Both the position numbers and the translations under genes were made by a program. From Haliclona indistincta (Eukaryota > Porifera > Demospongiae > Haplosclerida > Chalinidae): a stretch of DNA of 64,000 nt. The notes under the pieces were generated by a model that was not told the origin of the DNA, did no database searches, and saw only the letters and a list, made by a program, of their open reading frames with translations. Below are positions 52,901 through 64,000 of this stretch, one piece after another (positions within the stretch are counted from its first letter, which is position 1; the number at the start of each line of letters is the position of its first letter). Where the stretch lies: NCBI GenBank assembly GCA_964017065.1, contig OZ024783.1, forward strand, positions 4,967,399 through 5,031,398, read 5' to 3'.

Positions 52901-55900
52901 AGTGAGTGAGTCAAGTGAGTGAGTGTGTGAGTGAGTGAGTGTGTCAGTTGGTGAATGAGTGAGCGAGCATTGACTTACGCAATGTGTGCATAATCAATAT
53001 CGTTGCTTCTGTAAATGCTGTCCATGTCAACTTTATACATCAGCAATTCTTGATCAGTCAACACGGCCAGTCCAATAGGCTCTTGTCCCTCTGTAGAATT
53101 AACCAAAAATTGATGACAAAAGTTTACTCCACGTAAAAAAATTGAACTTTACAAAAACTTTTAGCTGCATTGACACTGAATGTATAGTGGAACCTCTCTA
53201 AGGCGGACACTACTGGGTCCTACGAAATTGTCAATTATAGAGAGGGTGTCCTCTGGTCAGGGTTTATTATACAATATGTGGGTTATATTCGGGATTCAGT
53301 AAGTGTCTGTAATAGAGGAATGAGGGGTGTCCTCTAAGAGGGGTTCCACTGTACCTTGTGGTAAAAGACACTTGAAGTCCACAATTGTGCTGTCGAACTT
53401 CAGTTGTCTCAGCTTGGGTAAGCCCCTCACTGATCTTTTCCAGCACCACATTGAGAGCAGTTGAGACAAGTCCGCTTCTTCTTCTTCTGATGATGATGAT
53501 GTCTTGTGGTTGTTTCTGGTAAATAGAATCAGTTGTGTGTCAGCAAATTTGATTCCTTGAATGAGATCAACTGAATAAGTGTCTGTCAGTGAGGCCTTGC
53601 TGCGAGTTGAAGTTGCTGGGCGATAAAAAATTGAGTGAGTGATTGAGCAAGTGAGTGAGTGAGTGAGTGAGTGAGTGAGTGAGTGAGTGAGCGAGTAGGT
53701 GAGAGTGAGTGAGTGAGTGAGTGAGTGAGAAAGTGTCATGTGAGACAATGTCATGATCTTTTGGTCATGTGTGATGAAATATTAATACTAGACACTCACT
53801 CGTTATACTGAGTATGTCCTTTCTCATTTTTCCTGTCTTAGTGTCAAAGGTGATGAGTGTTCCATCGCTATAGGCAACAACAAGAGCCACACCTCCTTTG
53901 ATCCACCATGCACAGGTGAGCTAGTGAAAGACAGATAAAGCAAAATTAAACAAACAGATAGATAAGGAGACATTATTTTACCATCTTTTCATCTTTAGAG
54001 ATGTCGGTATATTTTCTCGCAGGTTCTGTCTCCTGTTCATCAGATGTGAGGTCCCATAGAACACATAGTCCTTTAGAATAAGCCAACAACAGCCACTGCA
54101 AGAGGAAGATTAGAAATGAACTGAAGCACTAACAATTTTACCACAACATGCGTAAACTCACACATAAGCACTGAGTGTCTAAACATTACTCATGTTTACA
54201 TAAAAATATGTGTAGTGTTTAATAACAATTATTATCGAATTTATACTAGTACTCCAGCACTTAATATTACAGTGCATGCATGTATGTATGTGTATGCTTC
54301 AGCATCATGTTTCTAGTTTACTGTAAATACACAGCAAGACACAACAGCTGCATGTAACAAGTGCTTGCAAGTTGCAACTGCAGTATACAACACTATCCTT
54401 CACTAGTTCATTGTACGATTTTATATTGCAGGATTTGGAGCAGTATAGTGAGTGTACTGTTGTTGGTAGTTTGTAGCTGTGTATTTTGATAATAATGTTC
54501 TCTTACTGTCTTTTCTGTTGGATGCTGCTGGATTGATACCACCTTACCAGCGCTACAGAGAGGGAGGGATGGGTGGAGGGAGGGAGGGAAAGAAAGAGAG
54601 AGAGAAATTCAGTTATTCAATCAATAACCCATCCAATCACACTCTTTCTGTTCACTCACTCATCTACTGACTACTTGCTCACTATCTTACCTTCCACCGA
54701 ACACATCATTGCGGTAGAAAATCGGCAGAGTAAAGCTCTCTCTGGGCTCTCTCTCTCCGGGTAATGGCCTATGACTAGCTAGGACACTCTGTTCACAGCT
54801 GGCTGTAGACTGCTCATAGCTTGCTGTGTTTGACTCCAGTGGTCTAGTGAGGTTGATGGACCGTACCTCACTGACTGCAGTACCGATATAGATACAGTTA
54901 GATCCAGACGGCCATGATAGTAAAACATAGGAATCAACACTGTATTGGAGAACAGAATGGTTAAGAGAGAGAGAAAAGGGAGAGAGGGTGGGAGGGAGAG
55001 AGGGAGGGAGAGAGGGAGGGAGGCAGAGAGGGAGGAAGAGAGGGAGGAAGGGAGGGAGAGAGGGAGGGAGAGAGGGAGGGAGAGAGGGAGAGAGGGGGGA
55101 GGGAGGGAGGGAGAGAGAGAGGGAGAGAGAGGGAGGGAGGGAGAGAGAGGGAGAGAGAGGAGAGAAGGAGAGAAGGAGGGAGAGAGAGAGTGGGTGAGAG
55201 AGAGGGAGGGACGTAGGGAGAGAGAGGGAGAGGTACTTATGTCTACCAACTGAACTGAAAAATGCATGCATGTGGAGAGGAAATGGATCTAAAAGTTGAG
55301 TGTTTGCACGGAGGTTGGAGAGTACGTATCAGAGACTCACACATGGTTGATGACATCCCTCTGGCACAAGATGCAGGGATGCCTACTGTGCAGTGACCAC
55401 ACATACATTACACCACTAGAACACAGTGTTACTAGGAGACCCTAAAAACAACAAAAAAGCATCAAGACCGTATACATCTTTTCGGTGCGAATCGCACGTC
55501 ACTAGGTGCGATGCGGCCATGTAGGCGTTTCCGCGCCTGCACGTGTGAGTTACACCCCTTGGTGAGAGCGTGTCCGACAGCTAGACATGAGTTCGTACTT
55601 TATAGGGCTAGATAAGCCCGCCAAAGACAGGTACAAGCAGAAGTTGGAGTTGGCCGGCTTGAAATTGCAAGATGATCCATACCAAGCAGACGAAGGAAGC
55701 AAAAAATGGAGCTCTGACGTGACACGTTGGCCCAAAGTAGAGCATGGGGACATCTTTGCTTACTTCATCACAAGACCAGGAACCTTCACACTCCAGCAGT
55801 TGGCTTCATGGAAGCAACTAGAGGCGTACAATTATTTTAAGAATAACTACGTCAGGACGGTGTTTTCTTGTGTCCGTGGCAATATGGTTGTCTTGAAAGC

Positions 55901-58900
55901 TAAAGTGAATCCCAGTCAGAATTCACCTGACCTTGCGCATGAAGCATGGATCATTTCAAGGGAGAATGGGACTATTGTCAGTGCACACTGCACCTGCAAG
56001 GCTGGGTAAGTGATCGTTTGATAATGATTCTAATCCCTTATGTACTACTGTAAATTCAGGCTAGGAGAGGGGTGTTCCCATGTGGCAGCTATTTTGTTTA
56101 AGGTCGAATGTGGAGTGCGACTTGGCTACTCATCATCTACAGCTGAGCAGTGTACTTGGAACGAGACTTTCTGTGATAAGGTGAAGTTGTGCACATTGTG
56201 ATAATATGTTATTACAATACAATGATGACTTTGTTGTTTTTTATCTATACAGATTGAGCCAGCAACTATTGCTGAAATATCATTTGAGCGACCTAAGAGA
56301 GGCAGAGACATTGACAAAGAGAGAAATGCAGTACCACATCTGGCACCTCGACCACCCAAAATTCCAAAAGTTGTTGCGGGTCACATTAAACGAGAAGGAG
56401 AATTTCTTGAGGGGCTCAAGCAATTTGGACCTTTAGCTTCTGTTCTCTTTTCCTATCAGCCAATTGTTTCTAGACCTAGACGGCAGTCTGTGATTAGACA
56501 CTTACCCCGTCCCTTGACCTCATTACACAAGCCTGAACACGAGAAGCTAGATAAGAAGCACTTGCTGTTGTTGAGCAAGGAAATGTTTTCAAGAGGAATC
56601 ATGGAGATACAGCGAGACCAAGCAGTGTACTTGGAAGAGTGTACCCGACTACAAGCAAAGAGTCAATTGTGGTTTGAACAAAGAATTGGTAGAATCACTT
56701 CGTCCAAGTTTTTTCAAGTCAGCAGGGCGTCTTTGGATCCACCACCATCCTCTTTAGTCAGAGAAATAATGGAAAGGCGTCCTGTTTCTGCACCAGCTCT
56801 GCAGTGGGGGATAACAAATGAAGCAACGGCACAAGAGGCATTTGTTGAGTCAGCAACCAAGCATCATACCAATTTTTCATTTGAGCATGCTGGACTACAC
56901 GTGAACCCAGCTTACCCTCATTTGGGAGCATCACCTGATGGTGTTATTTCGTGTGATTGCTGTGGAGAAGGACTACTAGAGATCAAATGCCCATATAAAT
57001 ATCGCAATAATGACCTCAGCACAGTCAACGATCCCAAATTTTATTTACAACAGTGTGATGATGGAAAGTTGGCTCTATCCCACAACCATGCTTACTACCA
57101 CCAAATCCAAGGGCAATTAGCTATTTGTGAGAGGGCATATTGTGATTTTGTGTGTTGGACTTTGCGTGGAATCCACACGGAGCGGATAGAGTTGGAGAGA
57201 TCGTATCTTGGGAGTGTAAAAACAAAGCTCGATGCTTTCTTTGTAAAAGCTATTCTTCCTTTGTTGCTCACTGGCAAGAGCAACTCTTCACAACTTCGGG
57301 CAGACCCAACCCATTCTGCAGACCCAACCCATTCTGCAGACCCAACCCCTTCTGCAGACCCAACCCCTTCTGCGGATTCATCCCCATCTGAAACTTTCTG
57401 TTGGTGTGGGAAAGAAGAATATGGAAACATGGTTGCATGCGACAATCTCGACTGTAAAGTCGAATGGTTCCATTATGATTGTGCTGGGCTAAAGCGTAAG
57501 CCAAAGGGCACATGGTTTTGTTCAAGTGAATGTAAACAACAGCATTGTCAATAAAATTAAATAATTATTTTTCAAAAATTAATAATTGAATAACTATTAT
57601 TACAGAGGAACAACGGAAGGACAAAGATTAATGAGTGCTGCACATACAGTTAAAATCCTATCTATGTTAGCATACTCTCGAGTATCGTGTTTGTGTTTAA
57701 GTACTTGAATTGGTAGAGTTCCTTGTAGAATCTTGTATTTGTTTTTTAGGAGACCTAGTACTCGCTCAACATGGATACGGACTTTAGCAAGCTTTTTGGA
57801 AACTTCCACATCATGCATACTTAGTTGCTGTTTCCCTCGCATAAAACTAGGTATTTGTAATCGGGCACCATGTACAGCAAGATCATCAGCAATGTCAAAG
57901 CCCCTATCGGCTAAAATTGAATCACCATATTCGACCTTTTCCAAGAACCCACTGTGGTGAGTGATATGTTTATCAGTAGCTCGTCCTCCCCAACACCGTG
58001 ACAAGAAAGAAATTGCCCCATTTGGCGTAATTCCAATTAAGAAATTAATAGTGTTGTGCTTCTTGTACGAAGAATAAGTTTGTGCCCTTGCAAGGTGTGT
58101 GTAAGGACGTACAACATAAATCTCTGAGCAATCAATTATGCATCTAGTACGCGGGTACAAGTCCCTAAAGATCTGTGGCATGTTTGAGTAAACGCTTTCC
58201 CTTGAAGGCCACATAATCAAGAACTTCAAGCAAGTATCCATTGTACGAATCCACTTGTCGAACACCTCTGTCACAGTAGATGGTGCAACACCAAATCGAT
58301 ACGATAAATCTTCAATTTGTAGATTGAGTCGTAAACGCATCAAGACCAGCAACAAACACTCTGACGGCAATAACTTACTCCTACTATGGATACGCACAAG
58401 ACAAGGAGAAGACTTTGCCAAGAAATGCAGAACGTATTCGAATAACTTCCATGATGTGAGTCCGGTATAGAATTTTGTTGCATAATCATCTTCTTGAACA
58501 ATCCAAATAACAGAAGATTTAGGGGCGCTCAACCAAGATAGGTCCAAACATGTAGTACTCTGCTCTTCATTATCTAGTTCATCTTCAGCTTCTTCGTCCC
58601 AATCACTGCTCTCGTCTCCATCACTCTGCCTGTCATCAACCTCAGCACAATCACTCTGCCTGCTTTCATCCTGCCTTTGACTATCTTCAGCCTCTTCATT
58701 GTTCAACCAATCACTACTCTCTTGTTCGCCATTATACTGTCTACCACCCTCACTTAATCCAGTCTCTCTGTCGTCAGCACAATCACTCTGCCTGCTTTCA
58801 TCCTGCCTCTGACTATCTTCAGTCTCTTCATCGTTCAACCAATCACCACTCTCTTGTTCGCCATTATACTGTCTATCACCCTCACTTAATCCAGTCTCTC

Positions 58901-60223
58901 TGTCGTCAGCAGCATGATCACTCTGCCCACTTTCGTCCAGCCTCTGACCATCTTCGGCCTCTTCACATTGCCAACTCTCTTGTTCTTCGTCATTTGGCAC
59001 GTTATCATCAAACTCATCTTCAACCTCAACACTATTTCCACAAAATTCAACTTCTCTATCACTCTGACCATCTTCATTTTGCCTCAGGCTATCCTCAACT
59101 TCATTGCTCCTCACTTCAGTATTCCCTCTGTCATTAACTTCTTCATCAATCTGCCCTTCTTTGGTTTTCCTTTTCTTGTCTATCTGGACACAGTCACTTG
59201 CTGTTCTCATTCTTTTTAAGTGTCTTCTTTCTCTTTCTTGAATTTGAGCTTGCATCTGGTCCACATTTCTTGACTGTTTAGTAAACACGAACAATGTCGG
59301 CACATAATCCACATGGCCTGCTCTCTTATCAGGCTTACCTATCAAAGTAGATTAGTCATTAGTCACTCCAAAACAACTAGTTTATAATAGCATACCTGTA
59401 ACAAAATGGCTACCACATATTCTGGAATATTTGGATGGAGTCCAGTTGTCTCTTCTCATGGCATGGATCCATTTTAGCCTTCTCTCTTCAGGAAACGCGG
59501 GAAAACGATATAATTTTGTACCTGCCGGGTGACCAAGACGGTTTACGCATCCATACGCACAACAATTTGCAACCATCGTCGGTTACAGCCTTCCACGAGG
59601 TCTTGATCGTCCTGCACACTTTCTGACCAAGGGGTGTAACTCGCGCGTTCAAGTGAAACGCCTACTGCGCCCGCCGCCAACGTGTGATTCGCACCGAAAA
59701 GATGTATATTCAAAGAAAAATACACAAACTTCAGAGTGCCTGCACAATACTGCGTTGACAAATGCACACCTTTTCTCCTCCAAACGTCATATCCAGTACT
59801 TCTTCTCCGTCTGGGTGTACTAGGTGCCGTTTCAAGTTCTCTCGTCCAAGGCTGCACGAGTGAGAGGGGGAGGGGCATGTTTGGATATAAGCACACGCTA
59901 GCTACAGCTCTTACACGTTCACTGTCCCGTTCTTAGAGCCCACAGCCAGTAGTTGCTGTCTGCTGTCGTAAGCAAGGCAGGAGGGATGGTCTGGAATACC
60001 ATAGCGACGCGTCTAGTGGGAGAGAAAAAGCGCCAACTCAACTGTTGTAATAACTACTAGCAACACCAGCTAGGATGCTGATAAGCTCACAGTAGAGCTA
60101 CCTACACGCTTATAGATACTAGCTAGTGAGTACGGTTTGTTGTGTGGTGTCTGTTACCTGGATCAGTCGATGTGCTGGACAGCGTGCAGCAGATCTAGAA
60201 AGAGATTCAGTCGCCTCGCTCAT
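49964..60223 (-). CDS. Gene B: Lgl/tomosyn-superfamily WD40 protein, exons 1-21, fused to D2
   Basis: Start ATG 60221-60223 (MSEATESLSRSAARCPAHRL). Exons follow gene A closely at the protein level: exon 2 near 59999-59905, exon 3 near 59842-59765, exon 4 near 55443-55343, exon 5 near 54948-54693, exon 7 near 54105-53990, exon 9 near 53635-53354, exon 10 near 53092-52981, exon 16 near 51242-50967, and exon 21 50023-49964. The 4.2-kb ISL2EU-like element sits in intron 3. Unlike gene A, exon 16 is in frame, but its donor reads GC (GAAAT|GCTAGT) where A has GT. Exons 22-25 are absent; 140 bp beyond exon 21 the sequence changes to D2. It could encode a chimeric or truncated protein. Confidence 0.68.
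52375..52966. repeat. (GAGT)n array in gene B intron 10
   Basis: About 590 bp of GAGT/GTGT/GGGT units, with a recurring higher-order pattern marked by TAGTGTAG (near 52535, 52721 and 52800). Twice the length of the homologous array in gene A. Confidence 0.95.
53185..53351. mobile_element. Mariner-like MITE in gene B intron 9 (orthologous to 14128-14301)
   Basis: Same position and TA flanks as in gene A; the first base of the end has changed (TAGTGGAACC). Its presence in both genes dates the insertion before the A/B duplication. Confidence 0.83.
53637..53730. repeat. (GAGT)n array in gene B intron 8
   Basis: Short GAGT array next to exon 9; gene A has a shorter version at 14590-14625. Confidence 0.92.
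54965..55232. repeat. (GGGA)n purine-rich array in gene B intron 4
   Basis: About 270 bp of GGGA/GAGA units, purine only on the plus strand; read-through frames here are artefacts. Confidence 0.95.
55587..57554 (+). CDS. SWIM-YqaJ-PHD protein of the ISL2EU-like element, 613 aa, 3 exons
   Basis: Exons 55587-56005, 56060-56180 and 56253-57554 join in phase at GT-AG introns of 54 and 72 nt. Residues about 134-155 form a SWIM zinc finger (CTCKAG across the first junction to GCSHVAAILF). Residues about 320-475 are a YqaJ/lambda-exonuclease-like nuclease: WFEQRIGRITSSKF, then ASPDG (Asp 409), LLEIKCP (Glu 423, Lys 425) and YYHQIQGQL, all core residues present. Residues about 536-564 are five copies of a six-residue repeat of the ADPTHS/ADPTPS type. 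The C-terminus (about 566-610) is a PHD-type finger starting FCWCGKEEYGNMVACD and ending WFCSSEC. It probably processes DNA ends during transposition, with the PHD perhaps contacting chromatin; the latter is inference. Confidence 0.85.
57301..57378. repeat. 18-bp in-frame tandem repeat in the YqaJ gene
   Basis: About 4.5 copies of GCAGACCCAACCCMTTCT, coding for the linker between the nuclease and PHD domains. Confidence 0.9.
57600..59576 (-). CDS. THAP-domain DDE transposase of the ISL2EU-like element, 639 aa, 2 exons
   Basis: Exon 1 (59576-59396) starts MVANCCAYGCVNRLGHPAGT and encodes a THAP zinc finger (C-x4-C pair, then RICGSHF). Exon 2 (59338-57600) joins in phase after a 57-nt GT-AG intron and continues HVDYVPTLF, the THAP end. 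Residues about 110-290 are very acidic and contain roughly three 44-residue repeats (RETGLSEG, QYNGEQES, EDSQRQDESRQSD). The C-terminal half is DDE_Tnp_4-like: CIIDCSEIYV (first Asp), ILADRGFDI (second Asp), RIHVERVLGLLK (Glu). HTH-like RLNLQIEDLSYRFGVAPSTV precedes it. All three catalytic residues are present, so it may be active. The ISL2EU assignment rests on the partner gene and the AT duplication. Confidence 0.87.
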
Positions 60224-60417
60224 TTTACACGGGGACAGCATGAAAAATTTACACGGGGACAGCATAAATTATTATAATTTATTCAGCAAAAATTATATTC
60301 AGCAATAAAACTAATGAGGTGCTGCTATAAGCAGGCTACAAGTATAAAATTAATTTTAGTGTATTTGCAGAATGTTAGACTGGTCACTGTCATACATACA
60401 TTATCAGTCATAGAATG
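60224..60417. other. Spacer between gene E stop and gene B start
   Basis: About 190 bp, AT-rich, including a local direct repeat of TTTACACGGGGACAGCAT (60225-60266). It must contain the gene B promoter and 5' UTR; no TATA box is obvious. Confidence 0.5.
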
Positions 60418-63400
60418 TTAGACTGAAGTAGTCAGAGGTGCCATCTTAATAGCCGCAACCTTTATCAGCTGGTCTGGACACTCCAACACAAAATGACTTG
60501 AACCACCAGAAAAGAGAGTTTCAGCACCAAGTGCTTCAGCTCTGGATATTTAAAAAGCGATTAAAATGTATAATATACAAGCATCACTCACTGAGGACTG
60601 AGTTTGAGACCAAAATCAGCAGGTTCGTTGTTTAATTTCTTCAAATCAGGTTGGAGACGAAAGATGTCAATCTTTCCAGACATAAGAAGACCAATGAGAT
60701 ATGGTTTACCTATGCAATGAAATCATGCTCTCAGCAGTCATCTACTATACTAGCTACTAGTAGTAATTTCAATGATATCACTGCTGCTGTGTGTGAAAAC
60801 AGTATAGGGTGTGATCTACTATTATACGAGGTACAATCTATTAATTGACACACATACCATCGATTGTAACAATTTCAGTTTTCAATGGGAATGTTGTGAA
60901 ATCAAGAGTTTTGACATCTTTTCTTTCTCCATGAAAAATATAACACTGAGTGACCAAAAATCAAAAATCGTGTTAATTGCATAACCACAACAAGTTCATA
61001 ATTATAGATTTAAAATGTATGTATGGCGGCACACCTTCACTCGGTCAGCAGTTGTTACAACAGCATAAACTGTGCCAGGAAGAGTAGATTCAGCACTGTG
61101 ATTAGTAGCTGGTGCATTAGAAGTGTCCATTTCAACACTTATATGTGGATCCATTGCTGGTTGAATGATAACCACATGTACGTACATCTGAATCAATCAA
61201 AATACCATTAATCAATTCAAATTCATTCATTGTTGATTCTTGCACTGGAGCCTCTGGCTGTGCAACTGCAGTCTCAAGCTGCACATGGAACTGAATTTTT
61301 ACTATAGAACTGTCTTTTTTCCTCCCTTCATCTAATGAAAGCCATTATAGCGGATTAGCTAAGCTTGTTAGCACAAACCTGTCTTTTCCAGTTTGAGAGG
61401 TTCCTTGTCATTCTCTCTTGTAACTTTGAGCAAACCCAAAGTTCCACCTGCTGTGCCTGCCCATAAAGTAACCCGAGCTAAGAACATGAAGAATAATAAA
61501 ATTATGATGTAAAAGTTAGCTATAAATTTTTACAGAAAAATTACCGTTTTGTTTCTTCTTGAATGTCAACAAAGTAGTCTCCACACATGTCACATTACAA
61601 ATGACAGAACTAGCATCTTTGCTAATACATGTATAAAAATTCTGTTATCATGACTAACTTGGACTATGGCTATACATTAAAGAACAGTAAAGAGTAAAGC
61701 CATTGTATCAATCAGTATAGTGAACACAAGAAACATGCAAGTAGTGGAATGTTTCTTGTTGTTAATTCACAATGTTAATCCTGTCGAACAGCACATTATG
61801 AGCTATTTTGGCTGCAAGGATAGAATTTTTGTGCTCAGAATCACAGCATCTGATGTTTTCACCAGAAGCAGTTGCATGCTCCTTGGAATAATCATACTGG
61901 TGTATGTTACTGCAAATGTACACTGTACTAACAAAGTAATTTCAGAGTTAAACCAGTGGTAAAAGTTGACAATAGACCATAGGAAACCATAAAATTTTCA
62001 GTGGTATATTTGGCAAAATACCAAAAGAAAAAGGTGTTCCTACTCCACCTACCACTGGTGTATATCAGATATACACCAGAAAATAGAGGAAATGTTGTTT
62101 ATTCTACTAGTTAAGTTGATTTGTAACTCAAGCGACTGTAAGATCAAAGGCACCGCTCATGCAGTGGTTATAAATTATCTCGTATACCATGGGCAATACG
62201 ATTATTTTCCAGGAAGTGACAACAAGATGGCGTCATCGAAAAACGCACGCTGCCATCTTTCAGCAACGCGCTGTCATTCGCCTCTGGTGACTTCTATGGA
62301 GGCTCTACTACTTTAAGCACTTCGCCATAAGAGCAGCATTCTCAAGCTTCCTGGGCTACAAAATGGTTAACCCATGGGACCTCAGCAGTACGCGATAAAA
62401 ATATAATTTGAGGTATTATCTGCTGTATGCCCCGAAGAGCCATGTTCTAACTATAACTTATCTGGGAGGTTATTAATTTAGATGTCTAACACAAAAAAGA
62501 ACTCCAACATTTTGTAGCTAGTGTCAGTGTGTAATAATCAGTGTAGCTACTTACATGTGTCTAAAATAAATCATTAGTAGTATTATAAATGCAACATGTT
62601 GTCAAACCTTGTAAGACGACCACTACGACCAGATAGATCTGTATAATATATAATATAAGTATTAATCATTTGACATTAAGACCAAATTCTTACTCAGCAG
62701 TTTTTCTTCACTTCCAATCACTTGAATGAGATTGTTTGTATGTACATCAAGCACTATCAGTCCTTTATCAGTACCAACTGATAACCTGTGTATATACGAT
62801 ACTTTTTTCATGTATATCCAGTATAATGCATGGAGTTATACAGTACCGTCGAGAGATAATGTATAACAAGAGTTCACTGGAATACATATCCTGTGCGCTA
62901 TGCAAATGTGGAGAAATTGACAGCACGCGAACGTGCTCAGTGCACTCCTTGGAGTTTGAGTGTGCCCTAGAGAGCTCTCAGTGACACTGTTCTGATTTTC
63001 CCGCCGTGCAAGTCTCAATTTTCAATTGATTATTCTTTTTTGTTTTCCTTTACTAGAACTATTTCATTGATAAAAATCAAGGCTTGCTAGCACAGAAAAC
63101 ATCTTCATAGGACTATAAATTCAGTGAAGCAGCTGCAAAGTGCACTTTTGAGGCGAACTTCGAGCGGTGAGACGTAAACAAGCGTGTTTTTTGACGACAC
63201 ACATATATATTATATATATACACAGACGGACACAAAAGCTTAACCCTCCGGCGCCTACGCGCCCAGGGTAATAATTTTTATAAATAATGAGCGTGTTCAA
63301 ACACAAACGCAAGTGTGTTTAGAACAAACGCTCACTCCCATGCACGTTCAAATAAAGAAAGTGCTAGTTCTACTATGCAGGTTACTAGTGTAGTGATGAC

Positions 63401-64000
63401 TAGAAAACTAAACAACTGTTACCATTAGACTTTTTACTTGAGTCTGAATTTGTGCACAATTGCGTTTGACTTTCAGACCGATCACGTTGCAATCGAGTTT
63501 AGATTTTTATTCAATTGTGATTCATGTAGTGTACATTATCTCTGGACGATAATGATATGTGCTAGTACTCGACTTGATAGTAAAGCCAAAACAAAAAATC
63601 AACATGTTTCCACTATTTTTACTAAAGGCATTTTTCTTTTTATCAAGTGGCGAAAGCAAGCTTGAAAATGAACGATTCTACTGATAGAATAACACATAAT
63701 ACACAAACAGACTGTATCATTCATCTCTACATTTTCATTTGCTCATTGTAATCCACACAATTGACAGCCACTTGTTCCAGTGGTCGGTCATGCCCACTCT
63801 GATAGTGACAACTGAAATGCTGCAATACTTTAACATCCGAGTCCGACTGGTCGTTTGGGCAAAAATGAGGAGGTGGTGTTTTGCACAGAATTGCATTTGC
63901 ATCTGAGTCATCCTTCAATATAACTTCCTGTGACTGCGGCTGGAAATAGTACAGAATTAAAATAATACTGTTGTAAATAATAATTAAAGGGTATCAAAAG
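60418..64000 (-). CDS. Gene E: Lgl/tomosyn-superfamily WD40 protein, 3' part
   Basis: Exons matching the second half of genes A-D: about 63940-63725 (VILKDDSDANAILCKTPPPH), 62787-62698 (VGTDKGLIVLDVHTNNLIQV), 61620-61545, 61480-61383 (ARVTLWAGTAGGTLGLLKV), 61290-61195, 61185-61035 (ESTLPGTVYAVVTTADRVKV), 60945-60860, 60707-60600 (KPYLIGLLMSGKIDIFRLQP), and a last exon from about 60543 ending at stop 60418-60420 (FSGGSSHFVLECPDQLIKVA). The family-specific GTxxGL(I/A)(I/V)xD exon and HFSCHYQSG motif tie it to genes C and D. The 5' half lies beyond the window. No lesion noticed; boundaries approximate. Confidence 0.62.
61640..62600. other. Long gene E intron, possible insertion
   Basis: About 1 kb against about 50-100 bp for the same intron in A and C. 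It contains a perfect short hairpin (GGTGTATAT, CAG, ATATACACC at 62056-62076) near TACCACTGG. No coding feature is recognised; it is probably an insertion whose ends I could not define. Confidence 0.4.
62830..63700. other. Long gene E intron with a dispersed GC-rich motif
   Basis: Enlarged relative to the homologous intron in gene C (about 60 bp). It contains the TAACCCTCCGGCGCCTACGC motif (about 63241-63273) next to an AT/GT tract, as at 18609-18690 but inverted. Likely a non-autonomous insertion. Confidence 0.5.
63180..63275. repeat. GC-rich dispersed motif next to TA/CA tract, copy 3
   Basis: Reverse complement of the 18609-18690 block, including the GACGGACA spacer and the simple-repeat tract. 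Confidence 0.7.

Larger units (their letters stand above)
55474..59705. mobile_element. Intact ISL2EU-like DNA transposon (YqaJ + THAP-DDE) in gene B intron 3
   Basis: 4232 bp with terminal inverted repeats of about 27 bp beginning ACATCTTTTCGGTGCGAATC, one mismatch between the two ends. AT flanks both sides (55472-55473 and 59706-59707). Gene A has the same intron without the insert (ACCGTGTATTC), which fits a 2-bp AT duplication. It carries two spliced convergent genes, a YqaJ-type nuclease protein (+) and a THAP/DDE transposase (-), whose stop codons are 45 bp apart. This pairing is what is known for ISL2EU (IS4EU) elements, relatives of PIF/Harbinger. I see no damage in either gene. Confidence 0.87.

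Noticed and set aside
52375..52966. CRISPR-like or satellite array
   Set aside because: Simple tetranucleotide repeat with no unique spacers, in a eukaryotic intron.
54687..55271. Pro-Leu-Ser rich 194-codon frame
   Set aside because: Mostly a GGGA repeat plus part of gene B exon 5 read past its splice site.
57600..59576. PIF/Harbinger assignment of the THAP-DDE transposase
   Set aside because: PIF/Harbinger duplicates 3 bp (TWA) and usually pairs with a Myb-like gene; here the partner is YqaJ and the flank is AT, so ISL2EU-like fits better. The DDE domains are related, so some doubt remains.

Overview
This is eukaryotic, almost certainly metazoan, DNA. Genes are split into many short exons (40-280 nt) by GT-AG introns mostly of 50-400 nt. 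Microsatellites are common and several classes of animal transposable element (BEL/Pao, hAT, ISL2EU-like, MULE-like and mariner-like MITEs) are present. The compact introns would suit a marine invertebrate such as a demosponge, but no gene here proves the taxon. I see no tRNA or rRNA gene and no CRISPR array.

Layout, left to right. (1) 1-about 8440: a BEL/Pao LTR retrotransposon on the minus strand whose reverse transcriptase is split by a complete hAT transposon (2625-5154) with perfect 8-bp target duplications. Both halves of the Pao frame remain open. (2) 9324-9833: a single-exon tetraspan membrane protein on the plus strand. (3) 9921-64000: a head-to-tail array of genes read leftwards, all encoding WD40/beta-propeller proteins that I place in the Lgl/tomosyn superfamily. 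Gene A is 16833 to 9921 (25 exons traced). Gene C is 28570 to 17427. D1 (about 38962 to 29115) and D2 (about 49650 to 40351) are two copies of one partial gene. Gene B runs from 60223 to 49964 and then directly into D2. Gene E runs from beyond 64000 to 60418.

The array has been repeatedly invaded. Gene C introns hold three copies of a structured repeat family, here called U, with long hairpins, a terminal stem-loop and purine microsatellites; one contains a 494-bp near-perfect palindrome. Gene D carries a 6-7 kb hAT-type element with a second, RING-like ORF. A gene B intron holds an intact 4.2-kb ISL2EU-like transposon encoding a THAP-DDE transposase and a SWIM-YqaJ-PHD nuclease protein.

About 28950-39442 and 40180-50130 are two copies of one segment. 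They are diverged on the left and look identical on the right for about 8.7 kb except for one 544-bp difference. Copy 1 ends at a 200-N gap, so uncollapsed haplotypes are as likely as a true tandem duplication. All calls come from reading the sequence and recognising motifs; no database search was possible.
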